From NCBI GenBank assembly GCA_002633005.1, contig NMRA01000120.1:578371-642370 (forward strand): a DNA stretch of 64,000 nucleotides. Direction: 5' to 3'. Below, one piece after another: positions 48,601 to 62,100 of this stretch (its first letter is position 1; each line of letters starts with the position of its first letter). Below the pieces are notes generated by a model that ran no database searches, was not told the origin of the DNA, and worked only from the letters and a program-made list of their open reading frames with translations. The DNA comes from Phoronis australis (lineage: Eukaryota > Phoronida > Phoronidae). The position numbers were made by a program, and so were the translations under genes.

Positions 48601-50764
48601 TCACACGCCAAGGAATCAGCTTTAGTATGATTAAGCAACAAGTTGGGCCCAACTTTGTATCTGTGAGTGGTCTAAGTTAATTATGTGACGTCAATAGGAA
48701 TTTTCATTAATGTACTTTAAAACCTTTCGTTACATTTCCGACCCGTTCTGTGTTTAAATAAGAAAAATAAGAATTTATCCATCGCATAACTAGGCAGTTC
48801 TTCACCTCAATACTTGAATATATACTGTACCAAAAATATAAAAATGGGTATGTGCACTAAACTGTACAGATGACGATTTATTTCAAGTTGTTCAAAACAC
48901 TGGTGCATTCGCAGTTTGTCTCTTCGTCCCAAGTACTCGGAGTCGCGCACACTTCCAAACGAAGACTCTTATCCACGCTGGCGGCAAAAATTAACCGAAA
49001 AACAGCGTAGCCAGAAGTCGATTAGCTTATTAAATCATCCCCAAGCGACGCCCGCTCTCAGCGAGATGGTCTTTGCTTACAGAACATTACGCAGTTGTTT
49101 TCTCTTGCTTTGACTAGAAACCCAATGTGTACGCCAAGAAGCCTAATTAAAGATGTTTTAGATGCCCTTACACATGAACGAGCATGAGAGCTGGTGTGCA
49201 ACGGTTGACAAAGAAAATATTTTTGTTGTCAAAGCGATGAGCGAAAACACAAATTTCACAAACCACACAGTGCACCACAATTGGAGTGAAGTGGCAACTG
49301 ACACGGTTGTCATGTGGGCAAAGCACTGCAGCGCCGCCTGGGGGAGGTAGAGCTCATGCGCTACTCAGATTCTGAGGCGAAAAACGTGGGCAACTTTAAA
49401 CTTAATTATAACAAAAGGCCATGCCATGTTACATGTTTTAACATTAGTGCCGGCGTCATGTAAACCTTCAAATCAGAAATAAAAATTGAAATTGCTTTTC
49501 AAGACGAACACATAAGTGCCACATACGCAATTATGCTACGGCGAAAGTGTTATGCATAAATCAGCGTTTTGGCTGTATCCGAAAAGCGATACGAGAACAC
49601 GAAAAAAGCTTGAAAGTTATGCTTTCTAATATTGGTTGTGGGTGCGGTACTTGAAATGCCGCTTATCTTTTCTTTAAATTGATGTAACAACCAGAATTTA
49701 TTCAAAGTATTGAAACCATGCAACACTATTGCATTTAAGGAAATTCCAAACAAAAAACAAGTAATTGGATGTGGTCCCAAACAGTGTCATTTTTTGGAAA
49801 ACGTCTGCTGTAGTTTCGGGTAATAATCACCAAAAACGAAGCGGGAAGATTTTGTAGAACGGGTGCGTAGATAACAACAGTCAAGTACGTCTGCCCAAAA
49901 GACATAATCCAGATTCCGAACATGATCTTCGTAGGAATCATATTTTGTTATTACACAATACTTGTCTTGTTTCGCTATAGGCTATACCCGTACCCAAGGA
50001 AAATGGAGCAACACGTTTTGGAAGGAAATCGTCCCATTTTTCTGTGTGCATTGATCATCAAAAATGGGGAGCTAGACTGCCTCATATCGATTTTACCCGA
50101 GTTGTTTAATCAATGCCATAAGTATCGGGTTAAGCATATAATAGAAATTTATGAATCGAATTTATTTTCAGTTTCAAAGAGGTAAGACGCAATCGACTTC
50201 AAACAAGTCTCCAAGAAACGTCGCATGCAAGTACTATTTTCATGATTCAAAATACTGTATTTTCGTTGGTATTCCCAAAAAGAGAGTCCAATATAGTTCA
50301 ACAAGTGTTTATTCCAATAGACAGCGCATCTGTATGTAATCTTAATTTAATTTGGCATCAGGTTAGTACTGCACGGAAACGCTTGAAATCAGGAACACCT
50401 TGTCCTTTGAAACGTCCGCCAATTTAAACGCAATAATGAAGGCGCTACCTGCGGCTGTGTGAGCTGGTCTCTTTTGTCACTATCTTCGAGCTTTCATAGC
50501 AAATTGGTTGATTGTACAGTGTCTATCTCTCGTCACTGTCAAACGCCTAACAGATTTCCAATGGTAATGACCACTAGATCTTGGGTAATGACGTAGATAT
50601 CCTATCAATCATGATACTCTACAGGTTGTTCCGTGCGTTACGTATGTATTACAAAGGGCGCAGAAACCCGGGGATACTTACTCAGGACACATACCTTCGT
50701 CAATTGCACTAACTGACAAAACGGATTAAGCGTGCGCAGGAAAATCGCAGAGGCACAACTAGCC
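45646..50764. other. No gene recognised
   Basis: AT-rich sequence with short open frames only. A short direct repeat GTAGATAAG(C/G)CGT occurs at 46473 and 46491. No supported exon. Confidence 0.35.
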
Positions 50765-50905
50765 TTCTTCTAGCGAGCAGTCGGCTTCGTGCAAGCCGAA
50801 AATACTGGCTCTATTGATTTATTTGAAAAGTTCCATAAGTTGACTAGCCTAAAAGGTGTCGCTTCAGTGATTCGCGTTTACTGCGAACTAACACCAGCGC
50901 ATTAT
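50765..50905. repeat. Dispersed repeat, relative of 12105-12250
   Basis: GCCGAAAATAC, then TATTT-GAAAGT, GTTGACT(A/C)GCCT, AGGTGTCGCT and AACACCAGCGCA occur in the same order and spacing near 12134-12232. Roughly 60-65 per cent identity by eye; type unknown. Confidence 0.5.
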
Positions 50906-51067
50906 ATACTACGTAGGCAGTGGGGGTTATAGATCCGTTTTCGTGATCCAGATATCGCAAAAATAGAATTAAACGTAAAAAAATATTGTGACTATGTGAC
51001 CCAATCTGTGCTTTTGTTGCTCGTCGTCATTTCTTGATCAATCACGAGGCAGCAGTGCCGTCCACAC

Positions 51068-51227
51068 CAGTGAATGATTTAAAGGGGGGGGGGGCAAGGG
51101 GGCCATGGACCCCCTAAAATTCTCCCAGGTTCCATATGGCAGTTCGAGGGTGCGAATGTCTGACGGGCAAAATCCTGGATAATACTCTGTACTGCCCCCC
51201 CAACTCAAAATCCTGGATCCGCCTCTG
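51068..51227. mobile_element. CAG...CTG short DNA transposon, copy C (160 bp)
   Basis: Perfect 5-bp target duplication CACAC at 51063-51067 and 51228-51232. Ends CAGTGAATGATTTAAAGG and CCTGGATCCGCCTCTG; the body is the reverse complement of copy A with moderate divergence. Contains a G run (51084-51094). Confidence 0.8.
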
Positions 51228-51232
51228 CACAC

Positions 51233-54200
51233 TATGAGTTAGAACATGGAACAAGTTACTTTAGGAACGAGTAGTCACTAGGTTTAGTAGTAGTGTGGAC
51301 ACTGCTTGCGCTGGGGCAACTAGACCTGTGTGACAAGTCAACCACGTTATCGGGGTAGGGTTACTTGCCCCATTGCAAGTGTGGAAAACAAAGAAGAGGT
51401 GCCATGTTCACTTATTCATTTTTACGCAAGGTTTCACTTTATGGGTCAGGAACTTTACAAAACGATTCATTTTCCAGCAGAATTGTACGAAATGGTTCAC
51501 ATTTTGGTGTCTTGGGCTATTGCATACAAAAGTGCGTGTTAGAGAAACAACCAGTCACTAGAAGGTATTATTTCGTTAAGAAAGCCGGCATTTATGGTGC
51601 TGACTCTTCGAGAAGGCTGATTATCCTATTCATTTCCCAAGCAGAACGCTACCTTCAAAAAAGGTCGGAGTGCCCCACCAGGGATGATTGAGGTGAAACA
51701 GTCTTATCTCACATGTAGCCTGAGGCTTTGTAGAAATATTGTCACTAAGTCACAGTGTTACTCGAGACAGCACTAACGCAAACACAAAACACACATAGGG
51801 CCCAGCGCTCGGTTTGTAATCAAAACAAACAGAACTGAGCCTTTCAAATGGTCACGTCAGAACCAACTGCACAAAATCTCCGATGACATTCCCATAATTT
51901 CTGAGACAAGACAGACTGAGATCGAAAACGCAGAATTGGATCAGACTTTGCTTTCCTTTTCGCTGTTCTACTAAGGCAATGAAGTCCGTCCCCTCGAGAC
52001 ATCATTCTTAAGGATTCTCTTTTGTAGTGTTACCAGTTTAGAATATAAAGCTCAAGTCGATACTATCACTAAAACCGCGAATAACTTCACTAGAGATGTC
52101 TTTAAAAATAGTTCATGAAACTATTGTACTGACACATGTTTCGCATCAGTAACTGAACAATTAACAATTAAAACTTTAGTACATGCAGTAAACAAATGTG
52201 CCAAAAACAGTCGCCTGTATTCGACTGAAGAATGAAACTAAACTATCTTTGTGGCTTCTGAAAAAACAAAACAAGTAAAGAAGGAAAGACGATCTTAAAT
52301 GAAACCTAGTGACATGGACTAAGAGTTACACTGAGCGTACTGATATATTTAAAGCGGAGAGAACTTTAGACAGTTTTTGACCTTGTGTTCAAATTATACC
52401 ACAGTTGCGACTGCAAGTATTGAATTCAAAGGGTTGCTTCTTATAAGAGCCAGTTTCCTCGCTGCAATCTTGACCGTGATTTTCGACCATCACCTCGTCG
52501 CTGTGACTGGAAAACAACGGCCTCACTGCACCGTCGCCGATGACTTCTTCATCAGAAACCAGTCTAAATAATCCCAGTAACTGATACTTTTGTTAAAACT
52601 ACAAAAAGGTGCCAAAGGCACCGGATTCGTATTATCTTTCAAAATACGCGAGAATCTCCGAGTTATCGTTTTTTTGTATTGTGCGTACTATCGGTGACCT
52701 TTGCAGCAAACAATGAGGCGTGTTCCGTTGCCGTTACTAGCTCGTTATCTCTTCATGCTGAAGTGGTCCCCCGTTGCGCGCAAACACATTCTTTATGGTT
52801 TAACGTGCAGGCCTCTCGGGCGCTGTTCTTGTAATGGTGCACTGAGTTAAACACGATTCGAATACAGCAATCATGGTTTTTCTGCTCTTTTATCAGACAC
52901 GTTTTGGTCGGTGGGTCTTAAATGAAACACAAAACGATTTAAAGGGGAAAGTCGGTTTCACGGCGGAAAAACCATTTAATTTTGTTAATATTGCTGGACA
53001 GGATAGATTTTTGAAAGATATTAGCTATGACTACAGCCTTAAAACAGTGGAAACCGTTGTTTTTGGGATTTTAGCAGAGATAGCAGATTTTCCCTACGTT
53101 GGCTTCCAGTCATTGGGTAGAATAAACAGACATCTTAGCAGGCTACTGTATAAATGTGCACAGCCCCTTCTTTCTTTAAGCATGAAGTCGCTGATTGTTT
53201 TTGATTATTTTTTTCAAATTACTGAGGCCTAATCAGTAAATGGATTTGTTAAATTTTGTTAACTAAGACACCCTTGTGTTTTTTGCTTTAGATAGTACCA
53301 GCACACGCGCCACGAAAGATGTATGTGCGTCCCACTAGCTTTGTATGCAACTCGCGTGCCTGCGTTACCTGTCTCGAGCAATCAGGACTTGCGCGCATCT
53401 TTTTTTCTGACACTAATCAACAGATGTCACATTCTTTGAATTGTATCCGACATTTACATTTCGCTAATTACATACACGGGCTAAACGACCCAGGTGTTCG
53501 CGTGGCGGGCACCCGTGAGGGCTACTTGACCAAAAACAATTACGGCCAATCATCGGCACCAGGCGAAATGACAACACTGACCACTCGCATATCTCCGGGC
53601 TACTAACCTTGCACTTTGACCAGTAATTGCCACTTAATAAATCGTATTAAAGTGTCGAATCCACGGGATACACAAAGCCACTAAACTGAGAGGACTACAT
53701 GTACTTCCGGTCACTCAGCGCCGTCGAACGTAGCTGTCATGTTACTCTTGGAACGACAACGCAGACTTGTTAAATAAATAACCTTTGACCTAAGAGAGCA
53801 GTTTACTCAAGAACTGTTACGAGATCAAACAGAAACAATTGTGAACCTTTCAAATGATTTCATTTTACAAAGGTTTACATAAATAAAATATCGGTTTTAC
53901 ATTTTTGTATCGTGGTTTCCTCTACTTTCTAACAAAGGGAGTTTCACACACGTTTCAGTAAACATTTCAAAAATATTTCGAGCTATAATCAAAACTTCAA
54001 AACCCTTGGAACGTCGAAAATAGCGTTTTTTCTTTTTAAAGTTTTCTTGTAGCTATCTTTTTGCAAATTTAAATTGTCATGAGATTTATTCGAAACAGCA
54101 AAAATGTTTGGCTTCGTTCAAATTTTTTAACAACTTCACTCTAAGGCATATTAAAAACAGAAGTGGCCGCAATTCTCCTGAAGCGATCTGAAAATAGGCT

Positions 54201-54371
54201 GCACGAGCGCAGATGAATCGCAAGTAAGAACAGTTTTGGAGAATAAGAAATCAAAAATAACGAATCAGTCATGTCTTCAGCTTACCAGTTTGTGCAACGT
54301 TAATGCAAGGGTTAAAACCTTATTACTTGGTCATGAAACTCCTTTCACTTGCAGGTCACTAGAAAATCTTA
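51233..54371. other. No gene recognised
   Basis: Several overlapping open frames at 51330-51691 and one of 119 codons at 52873-53232 (plus). They lack motifs, splice support or a convincing start, so they are not called. Confidence 0.35.
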
Positions 54372-54482
54372 GGCCGAGGTTGAGTTTCTTAGACGCAAGA
54401 ATCTCGCCAAGGAAGCGAGAAATACATGGCGATATCTAGTGAAGTCTTGCAAGAAATTTGGTCCACGGAACGCACGCCCGGC
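54372..54482. mobile_element. MITE, ACGGAACGCA family, copy 3
   Basis: GGCCGAGGTTGAGTTTCTTA at the left and GGTCCACGGAACGCACGCCC at the right are diverged inverted ends of the family at 36641-36786; about 111 bp. Confidence 0.5.
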
Positions 54483-55470
54483 TAGCGATGAAGTGATGAC
54501 GTCACGCAAGTCCTTGCCTGGTGTTTATACTTGGTTTGCGTAGAGCGAATCCATTCGAGCTGCACTCGCTGTGATTATGTCAACAAGTTCTTTATTTAAC
54601 GTATATTATCTCTTTAAAGTGTGATTCCGTGCCTATGTAAGCATCTATTATTTCACCGACTCTTCGCTCTGTCAATAGATAGCTGAGGCAATTATTATCC
54701 CCTCTCTTTGCTATCGGTTAAAATTACAATTGTTGCCGAAGCACACGGGCTACAATTGCGCCCAGAGGATAAACGTATCGGATGAGTTGAGTCCTGTCGG
54801 CGTATTGCCGGGTGAGTTTACACAAAGCCCAGTTGGGGTGTAACACTGAGCAGCGCTGATTGTCTCAAGCATAGAGAATTGGTGAATTATAACAATTCTG
54901 ACAAAGCTCTCCGTGAAACCCTTTTGTGTCGCGAAGAAAAAGGTGTCAAGCGGTTGTCTAAATGACGTGTAAATATTAAAACAGATTTGACAATGGACAG
55001 AGAAGCTGACCTTTAGATTGTAGCCAGAAATCTGAGTAACTTGATCAGACGGCGTTCAAGCAAATCGAAGCAAATCGCATTTTCTTTATGACTTCGGATA
55101 TTCCCTTATTCCAATATTCTAGTATAAATGGTACATGGGACTTGAGAATAAAAGTAACCATTGCCTGTCAGTTTCACGTTCCTTAATGGTGTTATTTGAA
55201 CTGTGTGTCGAGTGCAAACTATCACTTGGTGTTTCCAAGTTCCTGCAATTATTTTGGGGTGTCTTGTTAACTCAGAGAACTAGTGGCGATGGATTGAGAA
55301 TACTAAAGGTTAGAACGATCCAGCAGTGACTAACGAGTTTGTTACTGTTGCAAATGGCTGAAATTATAGGAAATAAGTATTTCATTCCAAAGTTATGTAC
55401 TTGAGAGTATGGTTCTGGAACTTGACACGTGACGAAACAACAAATCCGTGAAAACGATGCTCTCTTCAAC

Positions 55471-55626
55471 AGGGCTGCTTTCCGTAGACGCGCTAAGACA
55501 CTCGAGGAATCGCAAGACAACTCATCAGACTTCGAGTGCGAAATATCGCTATATCTAACAAGCGAAGCACGTGGTGACATAAGCTTTCCTAGCGAGTGCC
55601 TGGGGTTTGCGGAACGCAGCTAGGGT
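55471..55626. mobile_element. MITE, ACGGAACGCA family, copy 2
   Basis: AGGGCTGCTTTCCGTAGACG at the left, TTTGCGGAACGCAGCTAGGG at the right, about 155 bp. It shares the inner GCACGTG motif with copy 1. Confidence 0.65.
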
Positions 55627-56934
55627 GCCTCCAAGAAAACTTTCTGGTACTAGCGTCCACGCGAGCATTTAAGTCCAGTACAGCTGTTCGTAAATTTGAC
55701 CTCACCTATCTCTGAATTTTGGCCCATGCACCTGAATCCGAAACATTTAAGTTTAACTATTCAGCAAGTGAAAGCTGAATTATTCATTGCAATAGACGAT
55801 GACGTGATTTTGTCTTAAAGTTACAATAAACACGCATTCCGTACAACGCCGGGAAATAAATTTTGATTTAGACCAATTATCGCTACAAGATTAGTTTCAA
55901 CTTTTTCCGAACTCAAATGAGAATCGATTTCAGGTGTTACAATGAACTGACAGTTTTTCATTACTCGAGACCATTCTCGGCAGATGAAGTGATACTCCTG
56001 ATGTCAAGCAATTGTGACTTGTGAGTTCAGGAATCACATTCATTTTGACTAAGGCGTAATTTGAGCACACTTTTGGAGGTAAGCTATCTGAATCCAAAAT
56101 GTTTGTGTGATGAAATGTGAGCTTATGATAGCTATTTTGAGACCATCTACAACTCCTCTCATAAAATTCAAATCATAAACCAGGCTATTCAGCGACAAAA
56201 ATATGTCTCAAAGCTTTTTATATTATAACAAAAAAGCTTCCCACCCTAAAATCATCATTACGGTGAGTAAAAACGGCTCCCAATATGCAGCTGCAATTTT
56301 GATGGGGTCAGGGTACGGACAAAGTACTAAACTTTCTTGGATTGAACAAAGAAACTGATATATCATGTCAAAGCAAATTTTGAAGTCAATTGTCATAATT
56401 TCAATAAGTCTGTTTCGGGATTTCCATGTTTAGGCCGTAGCTTTGCAGAAAATGTCGATTTTTAAAATTATTTCATGATATTTAAAAATACAATGATGTA
56501 GTTGAATTATAATAATGAAGACAAAATAAATTATTAAACAATTTCAGGCATAAGAGAATTATTTCGCGCTTACAAGTGAATCGTAGGCGTATGCGCCTCT
56601 TAATGTGTGAACAATTTGAGTAAAAATGATTAGTTGTAAAAAACACTGTTTCAAATACAGGCACATGTGTTACACCCATGTGCCTGAGTTTGAAAACCTT
56701 TGGGTGTACGGTACTCTTCCAAACACACGGATGCGGCGGTGTAGGCATTTGCTTATAAATATATGAAAGAAGTCCACGTTTTGGTTTGAGGACATAAAGA
56801 GACATTAAGGCCCAAAATGGATTTTGGGGCTATTCTTGGGTCGAACAGATTAGACCAGACAAATCGCCGTTGTTGGCCAGACGTTCGCTGCAATCAAGGC
56901 CGATGACATTGTCAGTTAAACACGCTTAGTGTAC

Positions 56935-57012
56935 TCTGCCATTTATCTCGTCAGCAGAGCATTAGACTACGACTGGAGGGGAGGGGGGTTGCACGTCCGA
57001 TTACGCGCTGAG
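56935..57012 (+). repeat. tRNA-like relic
   Basis: CAGAGCATTAGACTACGACTGG followed by a G-rich stretch and GGTTGCACGTCCGATTAC resembles a tRNA D-to-T arm with a damaged B box, similar in layout to 13367-13449. No acceptor pairing, so probably a decayed SINE head. Confidence 0.35.
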
Positions 57013-58428
57013 TCTGAACTCAGAAAATCACCTGTTTCGACGATAATGTATCTTTAAGAACAGGCGGAACAAAATCTGGTATTGCGGTGACTATTTTGGC
57101 GGAAGCTGTCTCTTCCACTGGGCCAGTTTAAAAAAAGTTGAATTTTTAAATTTTCTCCCATCAGAGCCTGGCACAATCGATTCTAGTACTAGTACAGTTG
57201 GGCTAAAGAGCGCAACAACGGAGATACATGTATATGTGGCTCGCTAAAGCGAGTTCAGTGGGGAAAATGGGAATACATTGTACGTATAGAGTGATCATTG
57301 CATGGCAGTCTTCTCAATTTATGAGAGAAATGCACAAATTGCAAAGCATTCGACTGTTTTGTCAAAAAATTTGTCAGGCGCCTTCTGTTTTGAGCCAGAA
57401 TCTGTATCTATCAACTTTACATATTCTATAACATTAAAACGCAAGAATTTAATCAAATGTTTTAGAGTTTCAATTACCCAGTATAACAAGGCCAGTGCTT
57501 GCACTAAGTGGTCTCGGTGCCTCTCAGTGCGCAGATTGACCTACATGTGTGCACTGCGAAGGTGTTCACGTGTGGAGTAATAAATCCCCGAGGAAGCGAA
57601 ATGAATAATGAACATAGATGAAGGAAGACTGCGTAAGGAGAAGTCACAGACAGGAATTACAAGTACACTTTTGCAGAATTAGCCGTCATCACATTGCGTT
57701 GGCGACCAACGGTGGTGGCCAGCGTGTCAGAAATCTAACGAATGCGTGAACAACCATTGATTTCAATTCATCAATTGTGTATAAAAGAGGGTACAATCTA
57801 AACAATAAACACCCCCGCAAAACATCACGGTTTTAGCGTTCTTAACTTCGTCATTTTTGTTTCGAACCCATTAACTATCTGACAGGATATCACTGGTTAT
57901 CAGGGCGCCCGTAGAGTGGCGTGCATCGAGATTGCTCGTACCATTCTCAATCTGTAAGCCCACACGAAACACAAACATGAATTTCATCCTGTACTCGAGA
58001 ATGGCCACCTAAATGAACCACATAGTGGTCCACAGTTCCAAGAACTAGCTCTTGTGGATATCGTGCACAAAAGGGTCATACACCGGGCGGGTGGCAATTC
58101 AAATAATGCTCGAAGCATTAAAGTTAAGTGCTTCATCAAACTGTTTTCTTATTATGACAAAGCAAGAACAGATATTTCTTATGGAAAACAATTTGACACC
58201 ACCGAAATATCTTTGTTGTTCACTTTGACCAGAATTTAGAAGAAACCAGTAAGACTCAATGGCTAATTCATTTTGGTGGAATGATTTCTGACTTAAGAGC
58301 TAGGGTAATTGATATTTAAAAAAAATAAAATTGTAAAAAGTCTCAAAAACACAAGTTTCAAATTTAATTATGTAAAGCCGACATCGATGCTAAGAAAGAA
58401 GAACAGAAAGTTTGAGAGATAAAATTAC
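57013..58428. other. No gene recognised
   Basis: Overlapping open frames on both strands at 57228-57580, none with recognisable content. Confidence 0.35.
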
Positions 58429-58654
58429 CATTTGGTGGAGGCGTTCGCTTTTCCATGGCCCGCTGTTCACAACAACACGTTTTTTCCGTTGTTCGACTAT
58501 GACGAGGATAGCTTTTGAACTGGAAAAAGTCTCATTGTACTGAATTAAATCTTCATTTGTCATGTTCTCAAATATTTCCAAAAACTGCAGCACGGGCGAA
58601 TATAGTTCCGCCCGAAAGAAAGAGATCGAGTCGTTTACACCCATTCCGTGATTC
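58429..58654 (-). CDS. Orphan internal exon, unknown product
   Basis: One base plus 75 codons between a good acceptor (TTGATTTTCCAG) and a donor GTAATT. The translation runs from NHGMGVNDSISFFRAELYSP through QFLEIFENMTNEDLIQYNET and ILVIVEQRKKRVVV to WKSERLHQM. Alternating acidic and hydrophobic residues suggest a folded soluble or ectodomain segment with two N-glycosylation sequons (NMT, NET). I do not recognise the family. Neighbouring exons are unknown; the open piece at 59517-59645 ends in a phase that does not fit directly. Confidence 0.42.
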
Positions 58655-59012
58655 CTGGAAAATCAACACATTCCGCCCTGACCCATGCAATCGGATGAGC
58701 CTTTAGCAACAACTGCACCAGTGAAGGCAATTTCCGGTAAGAGAGATGTATTCTCGGAGAAAAGCTGTTCACAAAACTATAGAACATCTATAATTTCGTG
58801 ACTTGGTCTAGCGGAAGTGATAGATTCCACCAAAACAGATCAAAATAATAGTGGGATATTTGTGCTTTTTGTTTTCAAGTCAGCTGTATCGGTTGTGCAG
58901 TTTCGATAACACCTAAAACGTATGAATTTTAACTGGCTTCTATCACATATTTTTAAAGGGGCATTTCGCCGTTAGCTCATAATGTTGAACTCTTAACCAA
59001 AACGCTAATTAG

Positions 59013-59133
59013 ATGGAACCTCAAGTCACAGGCAATGCGTGTACCGTATGTGCCAACCTAGCTCTGAAGCCCTTTCTAAAGTCGCTGATGGTTTCGGCGT
59101 TCGTGCTGTTAACGAACATAAAATCCTGTCACG
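59013..59133 (+). CDS. Candidate first exon with signal-peptide-like segment
   Basis: ATG followed by 40 codons plus one base and donor G|GTAAGA. After MEPQVTGNACTVC the segment LKSLMVSAFVLLTNIKSCHG has the basic, hydrophobic and small-residue order of a secretory signal. The ATG has T at -3, a weak context; an internal Met (59087) would give a more usual signal length. No downstream exon identified, and it lies on the strand opposite to the exon at 58429-58654. Confidence 0.28.
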
Positions 59134-62100
59134 GTAAGAAATAAGACCTATTTCATAAGAGTAAATGTCCCTATAAGATGCTAGTGTTTAACTAGCTAAA
59201 AAGGTCGAAATTCATCTTTAACTTAGTACCGTAAGGTCTCTTGCAATACCGCTTATATCAGAACCTAGGATATTTACGCGAAACGTCCTCTTTGTTCAGA
59301 TTGACTTTAGCGTGTTAAATGCATACACGGTATGACGGAATATCGAATAGTCTAAATTTCAAACCAAGTACAGCAACGATGAAAATACTGGCCGATGACC
59401 CTCCGAGGATCATTGTGAATAAATTAGCTTCACTTACGTGAATATCCACTTTATCTTAATGGAATATGCATCCAGCAGATCTCTCAGTGACAGATTTGAA
59501 GATGTCCTTTACTTACAGGTACTCCAACACTATACTTGTTGTGAAAGAGATTAGAATTAGATTGATTTTGTTTCAAACCAGATGCATTGTAAAAGAACGC
59601 TCCCATTGGCAATTTTATGGGGAGTAGTTTTGTGACAGCACGCATCCAACACAGTGAATGGTGTCAGGTCTATGGTCTATGTTACTTAATGGCGGTATTA
59701 CTTCTGTTTTACTGTCCGAAAATTCAAAATCAAAACTAGGCCTTGCACCCCTTTAAAATCGGTGGGGACTTCATTTGTGGCACTGTAAACAACATCCAGT
59801 CTATTAACGAGTAAAAAAAAACAAAAAAAAAAAACAAAGAAACCCCAGAAAATCGCGCGGCCTCACCAGCTGCCCCACAAAATTTGTCTTCTTCATTTCT
59901 CAGGTTATCTCTCAACTCCACTGAACGTTGGAACCGATACCAGAGAGGGAATTTTTAAACCTGATAGAATATCCCTTGATTAAAGTAGGAACTGGAAAGG
60001 AGTTTCAACTTAAACACTGTCTCATTATTTTATTAAAAACTAATCACAACCACTCAGATTTTGTATATCGTTAAATTCATCTGCGTCTTTCGACGCTCAT
60101 TGACTGAAACGTGTCATTCAGTGAAACAGGTGGGCAGAAACTGTTTATAAAATATTTAACAACTTTGCGGGCAGTATCACCTGTTTAAGAGTAACAGTTG
60201 AATAGGCCCAGGTGTGTCTCAGGTTTGCCTCGGTACAAGGAACATCTGAATCCTCTACGAGACCTCTATTTGCCCTGCACTCGGGCTAGAGGGTCACCTA
60301 AAGCAAATTTTCACCGGAGGACTTACAAACAATAACCAATTGAAACGTTAATACAACGGTTAAATCTCTGTGTATATTTGGGCACCTACTTAAATGCACC
60401 CAGACAAGTTAACGAGTATACACTTCAAAACAGTCCTCTGCCAAAGTTGACCACTTTTCGCCTAGAGCATACTCCTACATATCGTCCGTACTCTATCTCG
60501 TGTTTTTCACATCTAAGAAACTCGTGCACGTTTAATAAATCCAATAACGTAAGCTCAGAACCTGAATATCAAGCTCGTGTGAAAGTGCAATATTTTTGAA
60601 AACTTCATTATTTCTCCAATGATATTGCACAACAGACATAAACTGTTGGTCATTGCTATTTTGTGACATTTTGTTCATATGTCTAACGACATCAATTCGA
60701 ATTCCAAACATAACGCGGCCCGTTTAAGCAAAACGCTGACACTCGCAGTTCACGGTGTATCTTGCTGAACCTGCCGATTTGCGTAACGCCGAATAACCTC
60801 GATGCCTTGACGTCCACTGAGTTTAAGTCATCGCACCATATTTATTGTCCAATAAAGAAACCAGCGCTCTTCAAAATTCTAAGTAGCTTTTGAATTCTTT
60901 GTGCATTTTTGTAATTTCCCAGTGGATGATTGCAGTAGCTTGGGGCAAATACTCCCCTTTTCAAACTGCGGCAAGCGACTATCTCAACCACACTGCATTT
61001 AATGATTTATATCGACCGTTTACATCTGCCAGTGACAAACATGCGACCTGAAACAAGATTTTTCTCATAGGAGAAAATAAAACCAACGCTTACCTTAGAG
61101 TCCAATGCTATTGTGTCGATAATCTTCTTTATGACTTTCTATAATTTCCTTCCTGATAGACAAATAATCGCAGAGCCCAGGCTTTTTGGCCACTCTCCAG
61201 ATTTGAGCCACTAACAATAACTTCGCTTCTAGCCGAATGCACGGTGCTGTAATAGTTAAAAACTACTATCAATATCAGATCGCACGCAGCGCAACCGCTG
61301 CATTGTGGGTAACGAAGATAGTGTTCTGCGACTGTGGCGATAGACAATCGTGATTGGAGGCTTGCGTTTCCTGTAAAAAAGCACGTGCGCAGTGGTTGAT
61401 TTTCAATGAGGCATCCCAGCAGTAACCCTCCGCTCGGTGCAAATGTCAATATGTGCGCTTGAGTGACATGCGACGGTGTTGTAGTTCATTGGGTGATCAT
61501 GATTCGTTTGTTATTGTAACTACTTCAGATTTTACAATGACTCGTATTGTTACGATGGTGGAGAACTTCGCGAAAGTCCATTCTAGTTAAACAAACAGTT
61601 TCTGCGCTGCCGTGTACTTCGACTCCGATTTCGTATTCTTCTCGAACAAGAGCGCTGTCGACCCATGAACAAGTTCAACTGGGCCTGCTTGAGTTAATAA
61701 GTTTAGAAATGATCAGATTGACAGGATTTTGGAGTGTACCTCGATTGAACCGGGTTTGTCACAGGTATGCTGCGCGAAATGCGAGCGAATGCACCCTTTA
61801 CCAGAAGTTGAGGAGTGCTCACCGGAAACTGGACGTCACTGATGTCTGCTTCAATCACAACGTTTTTTTCTAACTGTTGGTTTTCACTGCGTTATGCATG
61901 TTTTACCTTAGGAGAGAGCATCGGTCGCGAAGGGGCGTTCGCAACATTCCTTTCAATGGCTGTCTACGGGCCTTGTTATTTATTTATTTTCGTTTTACCG
62001 GCTTTAGCTGGAGAACCTTGGGTGGTAAAAATTTGACAAACATCCAAGGTCGATTTACAATAGAAGCGCACGGCTCAATTTCATACTTGTCCAGGGTTCG

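Noticed and set aside
54660-54790. Plus-strand open stretch ending QRINVSDELSPVGVLP at a GTGAGT donor
   Set aside because: No start codon and no convincing acceptor.
59517-59645. Minus-strand 43-codon piece from ATG (MRAVTKLLPI...) to a good donor GTAAGT
   Set aside because: Weak start context, no acceptor, and its phase does not fit the next exon candidate at 58429-58654.
61089-61147. Minus-strand piece KEIIESHKEDYRHNSIGL resembling a CYP2-type 'HKETxD' segment
   Set aside because: A stop codon falls just before the donor, and no other CYP2-like exon is nearby; the resemblance is too short.
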